Assembly (NCBI GenBank): GCA_025350985.1
Contig: JANXWU010000190.1
Coordinates: 1-6,160 of the forward strand
Direction: 5' to 3'
DNA length: 6,160 bases
From: Spartobacteria bacterium
Lineage (GTDB): Bacteria > Verrucomicrobiota > Verrucomicrobiia > Chthoniobacterales > Chthoniobacteraceae
In this document: positions 1 through 6,160 of the stretch, piece by piece
Position numbering within the stretch: position 1 is the stretch's first letter
How the letters are laid out: each line of letters begins with the position of its first letter
The notes under the pieces: model-generated
The model's database searches: none
What the model saw: only the letters and a program-made list of their open reading frames with translations
Told to the model about the DNA's origin: nothing
Program-made: the position numbers and the translations under genes

Positions 1-66
1 AAATCATGCTTCCGGTGAAAAGCTCCTTTGCAGTTCCAAGTTATGAGTCGCATGGTGTTAAATGTC

Positions 67-103
67 GCCTAACTCGTTATAGGCATCCTACACAACAGGA
101 TGC
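67..103. repeat. Two adjoining inverted repeats
   Basis: A perfect 7-bp inverted repeat, GCATCCT at 83-89 and AGGATGC at 97-103, flanks a 7-base loop. Just before it, GCCTA (67-71) pairs with TAGGC (80-84), sharing two bases with the second stem. No T-run follows, so this is not a standard intrinsic terminator. It could be a protein-binding palindrome or RNA structure. The role is unknown. Confidence 0.5.
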
Positions 104-207
104 AAACATGACCGGGGAGTTCAGCCATGGCGGAAGTCTGCTCATTCGTGCGGGTTCGGTCAATTTCCTTTGGACGCGGATTATTCATTCTCTTTGAGGG
201 TATCCAG

Positions 208-250
208 TGCGATGCCCTAAAGATTGGGAAATTAGGGTGCGCAATCTTTT
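208..250 (+). promoter_or_regulatory. Two mutually exclusive stems, attenuator-like (tentative)
   Basis: Stem A pairs CCCTAA (215-220) with TTAGGG (232-237). It can be extended by two G-T wobbles, a bulged A and TGCG (208-211) with CGCA (240-243). Stem B pairs AAAGATTG (219-226) with CAATCTTT (242-249), and the right arm ends in a short T-run (247-250). The stems share bases 219-220 and 242-243, and stem B's left arm lies in stem A's loop, so they cannot coexist fully. This resembles terminator/antiterminator geometry, but stem B is AT-rich and the T-run has only four bases. No leader peptide or known riboswitch motif was recognised. Function is inference only. Confidence 0.25.
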
Positions 251-376
251 GGACTCATTCCCAAGCTCGTTTCGGCGGGGCGCGGTGGCGAAAGAGGAGT
301 TCCTCGCCAGCCGGTCTGACGAGGTGGCCGGGTGGAAATCTTGAAAAATCGGGGCCATGCGTGAGACTTGGCGTTC

Positions 377-1015
377 ATGAACTGGAATCCGCTCGACGCG
401 CTCAAATGGCTGACGGGCCGCAGCGGCACGCCGCAACGGCCGGACTTGCCTGCGTTTGCCGATCTCCACCCTGGCGATGTGGCGATCGATGCCGGTGCAA
501 ATGTGGGCGAGGTGACTGCGATCATGGCGAAGACGGGCGCGACTGTTTACGCCTTCGAGCCCAATCCGCATGCTTTCAAAGTGCTGCAAAAAAAATTCGC
601 GGGGCAGTCGAACGTCCATTGCCTCAACCAAGCTGTGCTCGATCACGCCGAAAGGCTGCGGCTTTATTTTCACCAAAACGCGCGCTGGAATCCGGTGAAA
701 TGGTCGAATGGTTCGTCGCTGCTTCCGTTCAAAAAGAATGTCAACGCTGGTAGCTACGTCGAGGTGGAGGCGGTGGACTTGGCGGAGTTCATCCGGTCGC
801 TGGGGGTGCCGGTGAAGTTGTTGAAGATGGATGTCGAGGGCGTCGAGTGCGCGATCATCGAGAAGTTGATCGACGAAGGGCTGATGAAAAACATCGGCTG
901 TCTGGTGGCGGAGACGCATGAAGACGGTATCCCGGAACTGCGCGAGCGAACCGGGAAATTGCGCGCGCGCATCAAGGCGGAAGGGCTCACGAACGTGAAC
1001 TTGGATTGGATATAA
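377..1015 (+). CDS. FkbM-family SAM-dependent methyltransferase
   Basis: Encodes a 212-residue class I methyltransferase of the FkbM type, a family that usually O-methylates sugars, lipids or other secondary products. Visible features: the SAM-binding motif I, DAGANVG at residues 38-44; the acidic residue after strand 2 in YAFEPN (E61), expected to contact the ribose of SAM; and the family-typical LLKMDVEGVE at 148-157, with D152, E154 and G155. The ending NVNLDWI looks like a natural C-terminus for such proteins. No signal peptide or membrane segment is seen. I chose ATG at 377; TTG at 368 is the only other in-frame start, since a stop lies at 362-364. Neither has a strong Shine-Dalgarno. 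The gene converges on gnd. The substrate cannot be told; a glycan role is plausible because polysaccharide export genes lie about 2.5 kb away, but they are on the other strand and not adjacent. Confidence 0.85.
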   Translation: MNWNPLDALKWLTGRSGTPQRPDLPAFADLHPGDVAIDAGANVGEVTAIMAKTGATVYAFEPNPHAFKVLQKKFAGQSNVHCLNQAVLDHAERLRLYFHQNARWNPVKWSNGSSLLPFKKNVNAGSYVEVEAVDLAEFIRSLGVPVKLLKMDVEGVECAIIEKLIDEGLMKNIGCLVAETHEDGIPELRERTGKLRARIKAEGLTNVNLDWI

Positions 1016-1049
1016 GGTCCGGGTTGTGGCGGGGAAAATCTGCGGCGCG

Positions 1050-1117
1050 CCGTAGCCCGAGCCTGTCGATGCTCCGCAAGCAGGCTGGACGGGACAGGCT
1101 GGAAGCCTGTGTTACGG
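1050..1117. repeat. REP-like palindromic element between convergent genes
   Basis: The 104 bases between fkbM-like and gnd stops hold a compact palindromic element. ACAGGCT (1094-1100) pairs with AGCCTGT (1104-1110) around a GGA loop. Alternatively GACAGGCT (1093-1100) pairs with AGCCTGTC (1060-1067), enclosing a small hairpin TGCT/AGCA (1070-1073 with 1079-1082). A further CAGGCT lies at 1081-1086. Outer arms CCGTA (1050-1054) and TACGG (1113-1117) complement each other and frame the element. Placement between two converging genes fits either a repetitive extragenic palindrome or a bidirectional transcription terminator; no long T-run follows on either strand. Similar 'CAGGCTGGAAGCCTG' sequences are, from memory, common between genes in Verrucomicrobiota, but this was not checked. 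Confidence 0.6.
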
Positions 1118-1119
1118 GT

Positions 1120-2538
1120 TTAAGAAAACCACTCCGTGTGGAAAAACTTCCCGGCGGGCTTGTCCACGCGTTCGTAGGTGTGCGCGCCGAAATAATCGCG
1201 CTGCGCTTGCAGCAAGTTCGCGGGCAGGCGCGCCTGCCGGTAGCTGTCGTAGTAACTAAGTGCCGCGCTGAATGCGGGCACGGCCACGCCGGACCCGATC
1301 GCGGTCTGCACGGCGCTGCGCCAATTCGCCTGCGTCTTCGTGATCACGTCGCGGAAGAACGGATCGAGGATCAAATTTTTGAGGCCGGGATTCGTGCGAT
1401 ACGCGTCGGTGATGCGATTTAGAAACTGGGCGCGAATGATGCAGCCGCCGCGCCAGATGCTGGAGATGTCGCCGAAGTTCAGGTTCCAGTTATAGAGCTG
1501 CCCCGCGGCGCCAAGCTGCACGAAACCTTGCGCGTAGCTCATGATTTTGCTGGCGTAAAGCGCGTCGCGCACGGCGGCGATGAGCGCGGTGCGGTCGCCG
1601 GAGAACGGCTTGGCGACAGGGCCGGGGAGCTGTGAGCTCGCGGCCACGCGCTCGTCCTTGAGCGAAGAGAGGATGCGCGCCTCGACGGCGGAACTGATGA
1701 CGCTCAAGGGCACGCCCATCTCCGTCGCGTGGCCGACGGTCCACTTGCCGGTGCCTTTTTGTCCGGCTTTGTCGAGGATGAGATCGACCATCGGCTGGCC
1801 GGTTTCGGGATCTTTTTTGGTGAAAATGTTCGTCGTGATCTCGATGAGAAATGAGTTGAGGTCGCCCTTGTTCCACTCGCCGAAGATTTGTGCGAACTCG
1901 TCCGCGCTGGGATTGAGCGTGGCCTTCAAGATGGCGTAGGCCTCGCAGATGAGCTGCATGTCGCCGTACTCGATGCCGTTGTGAACCATCTTCACGTAAT
2001 GCCCCGCCCCGTCCGGCCCCATGTAGCGGCAGCACGGCTCGCCTTCCGCGACGGCGGCGATTTTGGTGTAAATCGGCGCGAGCGCGGCCCAGCCTTCCTT
2101 CGAGCCGCCGGGCATGATCGAGGGGCCTTTGAGCGCGCCTTCCTCGCCGCCGCTCACGCCGACGCCAAAGAAGTGGAGGCCTTTTTCCTTGAGGTATTTT
2201 TCGCGCCGCTGCGTGTCGGTCCAGAGGGAGTTGCCGCCGTCGATGATCACGTCGCCGGGTTCCAGCAGCGGGATCAATTGCTCGATCACCGCATCAACGG
2301 GCGCGCCGGCTTTCACCATGATCTGCGCCTTGCGCGGCTTTTTTAGGGCCGCGACAAAATCGGGAAGTGTTTTGGCGAAGACGAAGTTTTTGCCCTGGCC
2401 GCGTGCTGCCTCGAACGCCTCGACGACGCTGGTCGTCCGGTTGAAAACGGCGACGTGAAAGCCGCGGCTTTCCATGTTCAGGACAAGATTTTCGCCCATG
2501 ACGGCGAGACCGATCAGACCGATGTCACAAGTGCTCAT
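1120..2538 (-). CDS. gnd: 6-phosphogluconate dehydrogenase, decarboxylating
   Basis: Full-length (472 residues) cytoplasmic enzyme of the oxidative pentose phosphate pathway. It oxidises and decarboxylates 6-phosphogluconate to ribulose 5-phosphate, forming NADPH. The N-terminal Rossmann fold shows [12 protein letters not shown] (residues 7-18) and NRT at 33-35 after strand 2, the pattern that favours NADP over NAD. The substrate site shows [17 protein letters not shown] at 129-145, and [13 protein letters not shown] carries the catalytic pair K183 and E190 at the numbering usual for the family. The C-terminal tail includes [11 protein letters not shown] (451-461), with R447 and H453 expected to reach into the partner subunit's active site. 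The start ATG at 2538 gives the normal N-terminus, though no clear ribosome binding site precedes it. It is divergent from moaE and convergent with the fkbM-like gene, so it is probably transcribed alone. No disruption is seen. Confidence 0.97.
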   Translation of the reverse strand: MSTCDIGLIGLAVMGENLVLNMESRGFHVAVFNRTTSVVEAFEAARGQGKNFVFAKTLPDFVAALKKPRKAQIMVKAGAPVDAVIEQLIPLLEPGDVIIDGGNSLWTDTQRREKYLKEKGLHFFGVGVSGGEEGALKGPSIMPGGSKEGWAALAPIYTKIAAVAEGEPCCRYMGPDGAGHYVKMVHNGIEYGDMQLICEAYAILKATLNPSADEFAQIFGEWNKGDLNSFLIEITTNIFTKKDPETGQPMVDLILDKAGQKGTGKWTVGHATEMGVPLSVISSAVEARILSSLKDERVAASSQLPGPVAKPFSGDRTALIAAVRDALYASKIMSYAQGFVQLGAAGQLYNWNLNFGDISSIWRGGCIIRAQFLNRITDAYRTNPGLKNLILDPFFRDVITKTQANWRSAVQTAIGSGVAVPAFSAALSYYDSYRQARLPANLLQAQRDYFGAHTYERVDKPAGKFFHTEWFS

Positions 2539-2605
2539 TTCGATTTGCGTTTACGAGTTGCAGTTCTTGGCGGAAGGGTCTGGAAACTATTTTGAATCAC
2601 GCCCG
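2539..2605. promoter_or_regulatory. Divergent intergenic region gnd/moaE
   Basis: These 67 bases separate two divergent start codons and should therefore hold promoters for both directions. Toward moaE I see only weak matches: TTGGCG at 2567-2572 and TATTTT at 2588-2593, with a short 15-base spacer and only 12 bases to the ATG. Neither gene has an evident Shine-Dalgarno here. The position supports a regulatory role; the individual boxes are not secure. Confidence 0.35.
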
Positions 2606-2989
2606 ATGGCAACGCCGTTCTGCGACATCATCCTCACCACCGGGCCGTTGAAAGCCCCGCCGCCCGCTTTCCAAGCCGATGCCGGGGCGGTCGTGGATTT
2701 TTTCGGCGTGGTGCGGGACGAGGAGGACGGGGGAAAAATTGCGGCGTTGCAGTATGAGGCGCACGCGGAAATGGCGGAGCACCAACTGCGCAAAATCGCG
2801 GTCGAGGCGCGGGAGAAATTCGGCTGCGATGCGATCACCTTGCACCATCGCCTTGGGCGGGTTCCGATCGCCGAGCCTTCGCTCTTCGTCCGCGTGACCG
2901 CCCGGCATCGGGGGCCGGCGTTTGACGCGTGCCGATGGGTGATCGAGCGATTGAAACAAGACGTGCCGATCTGGAAAATACCGCGATGA
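2606..2989 (+). CDS. moaE: Molybdopterin synthase catalytic (large) subunit MoaE
   Basis: Encodes a 127-residue MoaE. With the sulfur carrier MoaD it converts cyclic pyranopterin monophosphate (precursor Z) to molybdopterin in molybdenum cofactor synthesis, in the cytoplasm. Signature segments are GAVVDFFGVVRDEEDG (27-42), ARHRGPAFDA (99-108) and LKQDVPIWK (116-124). Residues R37, H101, R102, K117 and K124 line up with the catalytic-site R39, H103, R104, K119 and K126 of the E. coli enzyme at a constant offset of two. The protein stops three residues after the last lysine, so it lacks the tail that takes E. coli MoaE to 150 residues. The frame stays open upstream into gnd, but family similarity begins near ATG 2606, which I chose. 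No moaD is visible nearby. The stop overlaps the pgsA start as ATGA, implying translational coupling. Confidence 0.93.
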   Translation: MATPFCDIILTTGPLKAPPPAFQADAGAVVDFFGVVRDEEDGGKIAALQYEAHAEMAEHQLRKIAVEAREKFGCDAITLHHRLGRVPIAEPSLFVRVTARHRGPAFDACRWVIERLKQDVPIWKIPR

Positions 2990-3564
2990 ACTGGGCGAAC
3001 CGTCTCACCGTCGCGCGCCTTTATCTGACGCTCGCGTTTGTGGCCGTGCTGAACAGCCCGCAGTGGGGCTGGAGCGCGACGACGGCGCTGGCGCTCTTTC
3101 TGGTCGCGGGCGTGACGGACTATCTCGACGGTGAGGTGGCGCGCCGGTTTGGGATGCAGAGTGATTTTGGCCGACTGATGGACCCGCTGGTGGATAAGAT
3201 CATGATGGCGGCGGTCTTCATCTGCCTCGTGGAATTGCATAAGATTCCCGCGTGGGTCGTGATCGCCATTATCAGCCGTGAGTTTTTAATCACGGGCTTG
3301 CGGCTGCTCGCGGCGGCGAAGGGCAAAGTGTTGCCGGCGGAGCGGCTCGGTAAACACAAGACGGCGTGGCAGATGGTGACCGCGATTTTTTTCCTCGCCC
3401 TCCTCGCCGCGCCGGAGATCGCACCCGGCCTCCGCCAGGAAAGCTGGTGGGTTCCGTTGAATCATTTTGGCGGAAATGCGCTGCTGGCCTGCGCGCTGGT
3501 GCTGACGCTTTACTCGGGCTTCGGCTACCTTTGGAAACACCGCGCGTTGATCGAAGCGCGATGA
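2986..3564 (+). CDS. pgsA: CDP-diacylglycerol--glycerol-3-phosphate 3-phosphatidyltransferase
   Basis: Encodes a 192-residue integral membrane enzyme that makes phosphatidylglycerophosphate from CDP-diacylglycerol and glycerol 3-phosphate, the committed step to phosphatidylglycerol and cardiolipin. The CDP-alcohol phosphotransferase motif is complete, D-x2-DG-x2-AR-x8-G-x3-D-x3-D, with D45, D48, G49, A52, R53, G62, D66 and D70; the aspartates bind metal and catalyse. The NRLTVARL start and the SREFLITGLRLLAA segment (97-110) are typical of PgsA rather than of other family members. Several hydrophobic segments are visible, roughly 9-24, 31-44, 73-82, 88-97, 129-143 and 164-180. ATG 2986 overlaps the moaE stop by four bases; a GGAAA at 2973-2977 may serve as a weak ribosome binding site. 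It ends 4 bases from the convergent export gene. Confidence 0.93.
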   Translation: MNWANRLTVARLYLTLAFVAVLNSPQWGWSATTALALFLVAGVTDYLDGEVARRFGMQSDFGRLMDPLVDKIMMAAVFICLVELHKIPAWVVIAIISREFLITGLRLLAAAKGKVLPAERLGKHKTAWQMVTAIFFLALLAAPEIAPGLRQESWWVPLNHFGGNALLACALVLTLYSGFGYLWKHRALIEAR

Positions 3565-3568
3565 CCGC

Positions 3569-4117
3569 CTAAAAAATTCCCTGCTTCTGCTCGATCGAAT
3601 CACCCGGTTGGACCTTGAGGTCTTTCGCCGGCTCCTTGCTCAGGGCTTTGAAGCTGAACTTCTCTTGCTTGCCTTCGCGGGTGAGGATGATCCGATCCCC
3701 GGCGAACTCGTTGCGACCGCCCGCGGCATTGATGGCGCCTAAAATCGACATGTCGTTTTGATAAGGGATGCGCCCAGGCGCGCGGACGTAGCCGCTCACG
3801 TTCACAAATCGCTGCCCCTGCTGAATCTGCACCGTGATCGTGGGATTGCTGTAAATTTTTTTGTCCTTCAGCTTTTGCTCCATGGATGCCTGCGCCTTGT
3901 TCACGAGCGACCCGGCCACCAGCGTCAGTCCGATGTGCGGAAGATTCACGTTGCCATCGTCGTCGATGGTGTAGGTGCCTTGGAATTCGGCGGCGTAGAT
4001 CGGATCGACGCCCGCCAGCCGGATTTCGATCACGTCGCCTTTGCGCAGGGGGGCTTCGGCGGAAAGAGTCCGGCCGAGCATGAACAGGAAGGTGAAGGCA
4101 AATAGGATGGTTTTCAT
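3569..4117 (-). CDS. Polysaccharide export protein, Wza-like (OPX), short form
   Basis: Encodes a 182-residue secreted protein of the outer-membrane polysaccharide export (OPX) family. The N-terminus MKTILFAFTFLFMLGRTLSA is a signal peptide with likely cleavage after A20. There is no cysteine for a lipobox, so unlike classical Wza it is not predicted to be a lipoprotein. The polysaccharide-export domain spans about 23-100 (LRKGDVIEIRL near its start, then DGNVNLPHIG at 55-64), followed by one SLBB-type beta-grasp domain at about 104-176 (VNVSGYVRAPG, then LGAINAAGG). It is much shorter than E. coli Wza and has no room for a C-terminal membrane-spanning helix. I chose ATG 4117 because it gives the signal peptide; the frame is open further upstream but there it runs into the kinase gene. 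It lies 17 bases after the kinase gene and likely shares its transcript. It should cooperate with that protein in exopolysaccharide secretion. Confidence 0.88.
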   Translation of the reverse strand: MKTILFAFTFLFMLGRTLSAEAPLRKGDVIEIRLAGVDPIYAAEFQGTYTIDDDGNVNLPHIGLTLVAGSLVNKAQASMEQKLKDKKIYSNPTITVQIQQGQRFVNVSGYVRAPGRIPYQNDMSILGAINAAGGRNEFAGDRIILTREGKQEKFSFKALSKEPAKDLKVQPGDSIEQKQGIF

Positions 4118-4134
4118 TTTGATCGGGCTCTTGA

Positions 4135-6160
4135 TTAATAATCGGCGATGTGCCCGGGCCGAGCCGAGGGAGCGCGAGCGGCGGGCACTTTGACTGGTTC
4201 CAGGCGGGGTTTGACCTTGCCCTTGTCCGACTTTTCCGGAGAGTAGTATTCGTAGTAGCTCGTGTAGTACTGGTAACCGGAATCCTGGCGCGTATCGACG
4301 TTGTTGAGCACGACACCGAGCAGGTTGCCGCCGACGTTGACGACGGACTGCTTGACGCGCTGGAGCATGGAGCGCGGGAAGCGGCGGTGCTGCACGCACA
4401 TGACCGTGATGTCCACTTCGCTGGCCAGAATGGAGGCGTCGCTCACGCCGAGAATGGGGGGCGAATCGAGGAAAACCAGGTCGTATTTGCGCTTCACGGT
4501 CGCAATGAGATCGACCATGCGCTGCGAGTTCAGGATGCCGACGGCGTCGGAAGGCAGGATGCCGCTCGGGATGAAGGAAAGATTTTCAAACGGCGTCTGC
4601 CGCACGACTTCGGCGAAGTCCATCTTGCTCGTGAGGTAGTTGGTCAGGCCCACGGAGTTGTCCATGTCGAACGCCTTGTGCAACGAGGGACGGCGCAAGT
4701 CGGCGTCGATGAGCAGGACGTTGTAGCCGCCTTTGGCACAGGTGTACGCGAGGTTGCAGAGCGTGGTCGATTTGCCTTCGCCCGCGCCGCCGGAGACGAT
4801 GCTGATGGTGTTGGCGTCGGGATTTTTGCGATTGAACTCGATGTTCGTGCGCAGGATTCGATAAGCCTCCGCGTCGGGCGAGTCGATCGGGTGTTTGTGC
4901 AGCAGGCCGACGTTTTTCGGGACGACGGCGAGGACGGGAATGCCGAGGAATTTCTCCACGTCGTCGAGGGTCTTCACGCTCGTGTCGAGATACTCGAGGA
5001 AAAATGCGAGGCCGACGCCGACGAGCATGCCGATGAGCGAGGCCAAGCCCATGTAGGCGGCGACTTTCGGACGACCGGGGCCGGGCGCGGGCTCGGCGGG
5101 CTCGTGGACTTGCGCGGGGATCGTCGTGATCCGCATTTTCATCTCGTCTGCTTTCAGCGATTGCTGGGTCGCTTCGTAAAGGCGCTTGGCCGAGACGTAC
5201 GCGCTTTTCGCCTCGTAGTATTCCGTGCCCTCTTTCTTCTTGTCGTTGAAATCCTTTTCGCTGAGGACGAGCTTTTTCTCCATTTCGGAGAGCGTGTTCT
5301 GGGAATTGGTCAATCGGCCGCGCAGGGCGTTTTTCACCGCCTCCAATTGATCTTTCAGTTGCCGTTCAAAGACTTCCACCTGCGCCCTCAGCGCCTTGAC
5401 CTTCGGATGATTTTCGCCCAGACCCGAGTTTAAGAGCCGCGCCATTTCCGAGGCGGCGTCCTGCTTCAGCGCCACCACTTTGGATACCGTCGGATTCGGC
5501 ATCTGCATCGTGTCGAGCAGCGGCGGCAACTCCTCCGGCTTTGTGTTCTCCACCGTCTGCAATTGCGTGGTCAGCTCCGTGACGAGTGTCTTTTTGTCCG
5601 ACACTGCCTTTTGGATGGTCTGCAAATCACCAATGTCCAAGTCGCCCGGGTTTAGGTTCTCCGGGTCGGGGTCGGTCTTGCCAATTTGAGCGCGAATCTT
5701 CCCGGCTTTCGCTCCGGCCTCTTGCACGGCTTTGCGCTGTTCGTTCACACTTTCCAGCAACTGCCCCATCCCCTGATGGACCATGTCCTCCTGCATCTTG
5801 CGCCGTTTCGCGATGTACTCGGCGGCAATGGTATTGGCGATGTTCGAAGCTTCCTGCGCGTCGGTATCCCACACGCCGATTTCAATCAATTCGGTGTTGC
5901 GGACTTCGCGCAGTTCCAGTTTTTTAAGCAGGCGCTGATGCGTCATCTGCCGCGTCAGGGGAGGGCCGCCGGCCGACCATTTTTCGTTCAGCCGCAAACG
6001 TTCGATGACTGGATAGAGGATCTCGGTTTTCTGGATGATTTGAAATTGCGTGAGCACGAAACGCGGATCGGCGGCTGTGCCCGGATTGCCTCCCAAAATC
6101 CCACCGCCCGGCCGGTATTCTTCCGGCTTCACCTCGATCGTGGCCCTGGAGTAATATTCG
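4135..6160 (-). CDS. Polysaccharide co-polymerase / BY-type tyrosine autokinase (Wzc-like), N-terminus beyond window
   Basis: Inner-membrane protein controlling exopolysaccharide polymerisation and export. The frame stays open to the window edge (preceding residues read EYYSRATIEV), so the start and first membrane segment are missing; GTG at 6132 is not the real start. Counting from that codon: Wzz-like region to about 110; long charged coiled-coil stretches about 110-330, with a P/G-rich interruption at 153-170; proline-rich EPAEPAPGPGRP (344-355) before a transmembrane segment at about 358-379; oligomerisation motif EAYRILR (422-428); Walker A SGGAGEGKST (447-456, K454); Walker A' LLIDADLRRP (473-482); Walker B LVFLDSPP (552-559). 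The tyrosine cluster at 620-630 has seven tyrosines, the usual autophosphorylation sites. Unusually, a 35-residue basic, Pro/Ala-rich tail follows, ending in Y665. The Wza-like gene follows 17 bases downstream. Phosphorylation of the cluster is inferred from the family. Confidence 0.93.
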   Translation of the reverse strand, partial: EYYSRATIEVKPEEYRPGGGILGGNPGTAADPRFVLTQFQIIQKTEILYPVIERLRLNEKWSAGGPPLTRQMTHQRLLKKLELREVRNTELIEIGVWDTDAQEASNIANTIAAEYIAKRRKMQEDMVHQGMGQLLESVNEQRKAVQEAGAKAGKIRAQIGKTDPDPENLNPGDLDIGDLQTIQKAVSDKKTLVTELTTQLQTVENTKPEELPPLLDTMQMPNPTVSKVVALKQDAASEMARLLNSGLGENHPKVKALRAQVEVFERQLKDQLEAVKNALRGRLTNSQNTLSEMEKKLVLSEKDFNDKKKEGTEYYEAKSAYVSAKRLYEATQQSLKADEMKMRITTIPAQVHEPAEPAPGPGRPKVAAYMGLASLIGMLVGVGLAFFLEYLDTSVKTLDDVEKFLGIPVLAVVPKNVGLLHKHPIDSPDAEAYRILRTNIEFNRKNPDANTISIVSGGAGEGKSTTLCNLAYTCAKGGYNVLLIDADLRRPSLHKAFDMDNSVGLTNYLTSKMDFAEVVRQTPFENLSFIPSGILPSDAVGILNSQRMVDLIATVKRKYDLVFLDSPPILGVSDASILASEVDITVMCVQHRRFPRSMLQRVKQSVVNVGGNLLGVVLNNVDTRQDSGYQYYTSYYEYYSPEKSDKGKVKPRLEPVKVPAARAPSARPGHIADY

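Larger units (their letters stand above)
1..376. other. Non-coding, AT-richer region upstream of fkbM-like gene
   Basis: I see no credible gene in this stretch. Open frames here (for example 6-197 on the plus strand) encode low-complexity, unrecognisable peptides. A frame open at the left edge stops at 44-46 and could be the last 14 codons of an upstream gene, but nothing confirms this. Hand counting gives about 48% GC for bases 1-240, well below the coding DNA to the right. The region contains inverted repeats at 67-84, 83-103 and 208-249, described separately. I searched for sigma-70 type promoters and found only poor matches (TTGGAC at 170-175 without a good -10 box), so no promoter is called. 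It may be leader or intergenic DNA of the downstream methyltransferase. Confidence 0.6.

Noticed and set aside
57..84. Integron attC-like core sites: GTTAAAT at 57-63 (GTTRRRY) and GCCTAAC at 67-73 (RYYYAAC)
   Set aside because: The two cores are in the wrong order for one attC site, and no matching GTTRRRY partner with inner sites lies downstream in the expected range. No integrase or cassette array is visible.
357..380. Seven-codon reading frame starting at ATG 357 and overlapping the ATG at 377 as ATGA, as a possible coupling leader peptide
   Set aside because: It is too short to distinguish from chance, has no good ribosome binding site, and its codons show no attenuation pattern such as repeated rare or biosynthetic amino acids.
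185..919. Minus-strand 244-codon frame opposite the methyltransferase
   Set aside because: The translation is H/R-rich with no recognisable motif, and the plus strand carries an intact FkbM methyltransferase, so this is a shadow frame.
2474..2605. N-terminal extension of moaE from upstream in-frame starts
   Set aside because: It would overlap the gnd coding region antisense, and the added residues do not resemble MoaE; the E. coli residue numbering fits the start at 2606.
4118..4399. N-terminal extension of the export protein by 94 residues
   Set aside because: The extension lies inside the 3' end of the kinase gene, is R/A/P-rich low-complexity sequence, and would bury the signal peptide that starts naturally at 4117.
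4150..5433. Long 427-codon plus-strand open frame opposite the tyrosine kinase gene
   Set aside because: It is a high-GC shadow of the kinase: the translation is rich in V, D, G, R and A without any domain, while the minus-strand frame shows complete Walker and tyrosine motifs.
1..6160. CRISPR arrays, tRNA or rRNA genes, insertion sequences, phage or toxin-antitoxin genes
   Set aside because: Reading both strands I found no spaced direct repeats, no cloverleaf or rRNA segments, and no transposase, integrase or toxin-like proteins.

Overview
The window holds six protein-coding genes at high GC (a sampled stretch inside the first gene is about 65%), in the order fkbM-like (+), gnd (-), moaE (+), pgsA (+), polysaccharide-export gene (-), tyrosine-kinase/chain-length gene (-, cut by the right edge). 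The weak or absent Shine-Dalgarno sequences, the style of the BY-kinase and 6-phosphogluconate dehydrogenase proteins, and a short palindromic 'CAGGCTGGAAGCCTG' type intergenic element suggest a Verrucomicrobiota-like bacterium. This is an impression from memory, not a phylogenetic result.

Left side (1-376): no convincing gene. The first 240 bases are clearly less GC-rich (about 48% by hand count) and hold several inverted repeats, including two overlapping stems that cannot form together (208-249). Then comes a compact SAM-dependent FkbM-family methyltransferase (377-1015). It converges on a full-length gnd gene (1120-2538, minus). The 104 bases between them carry a REP-like palindromic element with three competing pairings.

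Middle (2539-3564): gnd diverges from moaE across 67 bases. moaE (molybdopterin synthase large subunit, with all the main catalytic residues) overlaps pgsA (phosphatidylglycerophosphate synthase, perfect CDP-alcohol phosphotransferase motif) by ATGA, so the two are probably translationally coupled, although they serve unrelated pathways.

Right side (3569-6160, minus): an exopolysaccharide or capsule secretion module. A Wzc-like fused polysaccharide co-polymerase and bacterial tyrosine kinase is followed 17 bases later by a short Wza-like (OPX) export protein without a lipobox. pgsA and the OPX gene end tail to tail with only 4 bases between them. The FkbM methyltransferase at the other end could modify a glycan, but nothing in the window links it directly to the export genes.

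I see no strong evidence of a new biological system. The most interesting items are non-coding: the palindromic element between fkbM and gnd, and the structured AT-richer leader at the left. Also worth a look are the C-terminal extension of the kinase, the lipobox-less OPX protein and the moaE-pgsA coupling.
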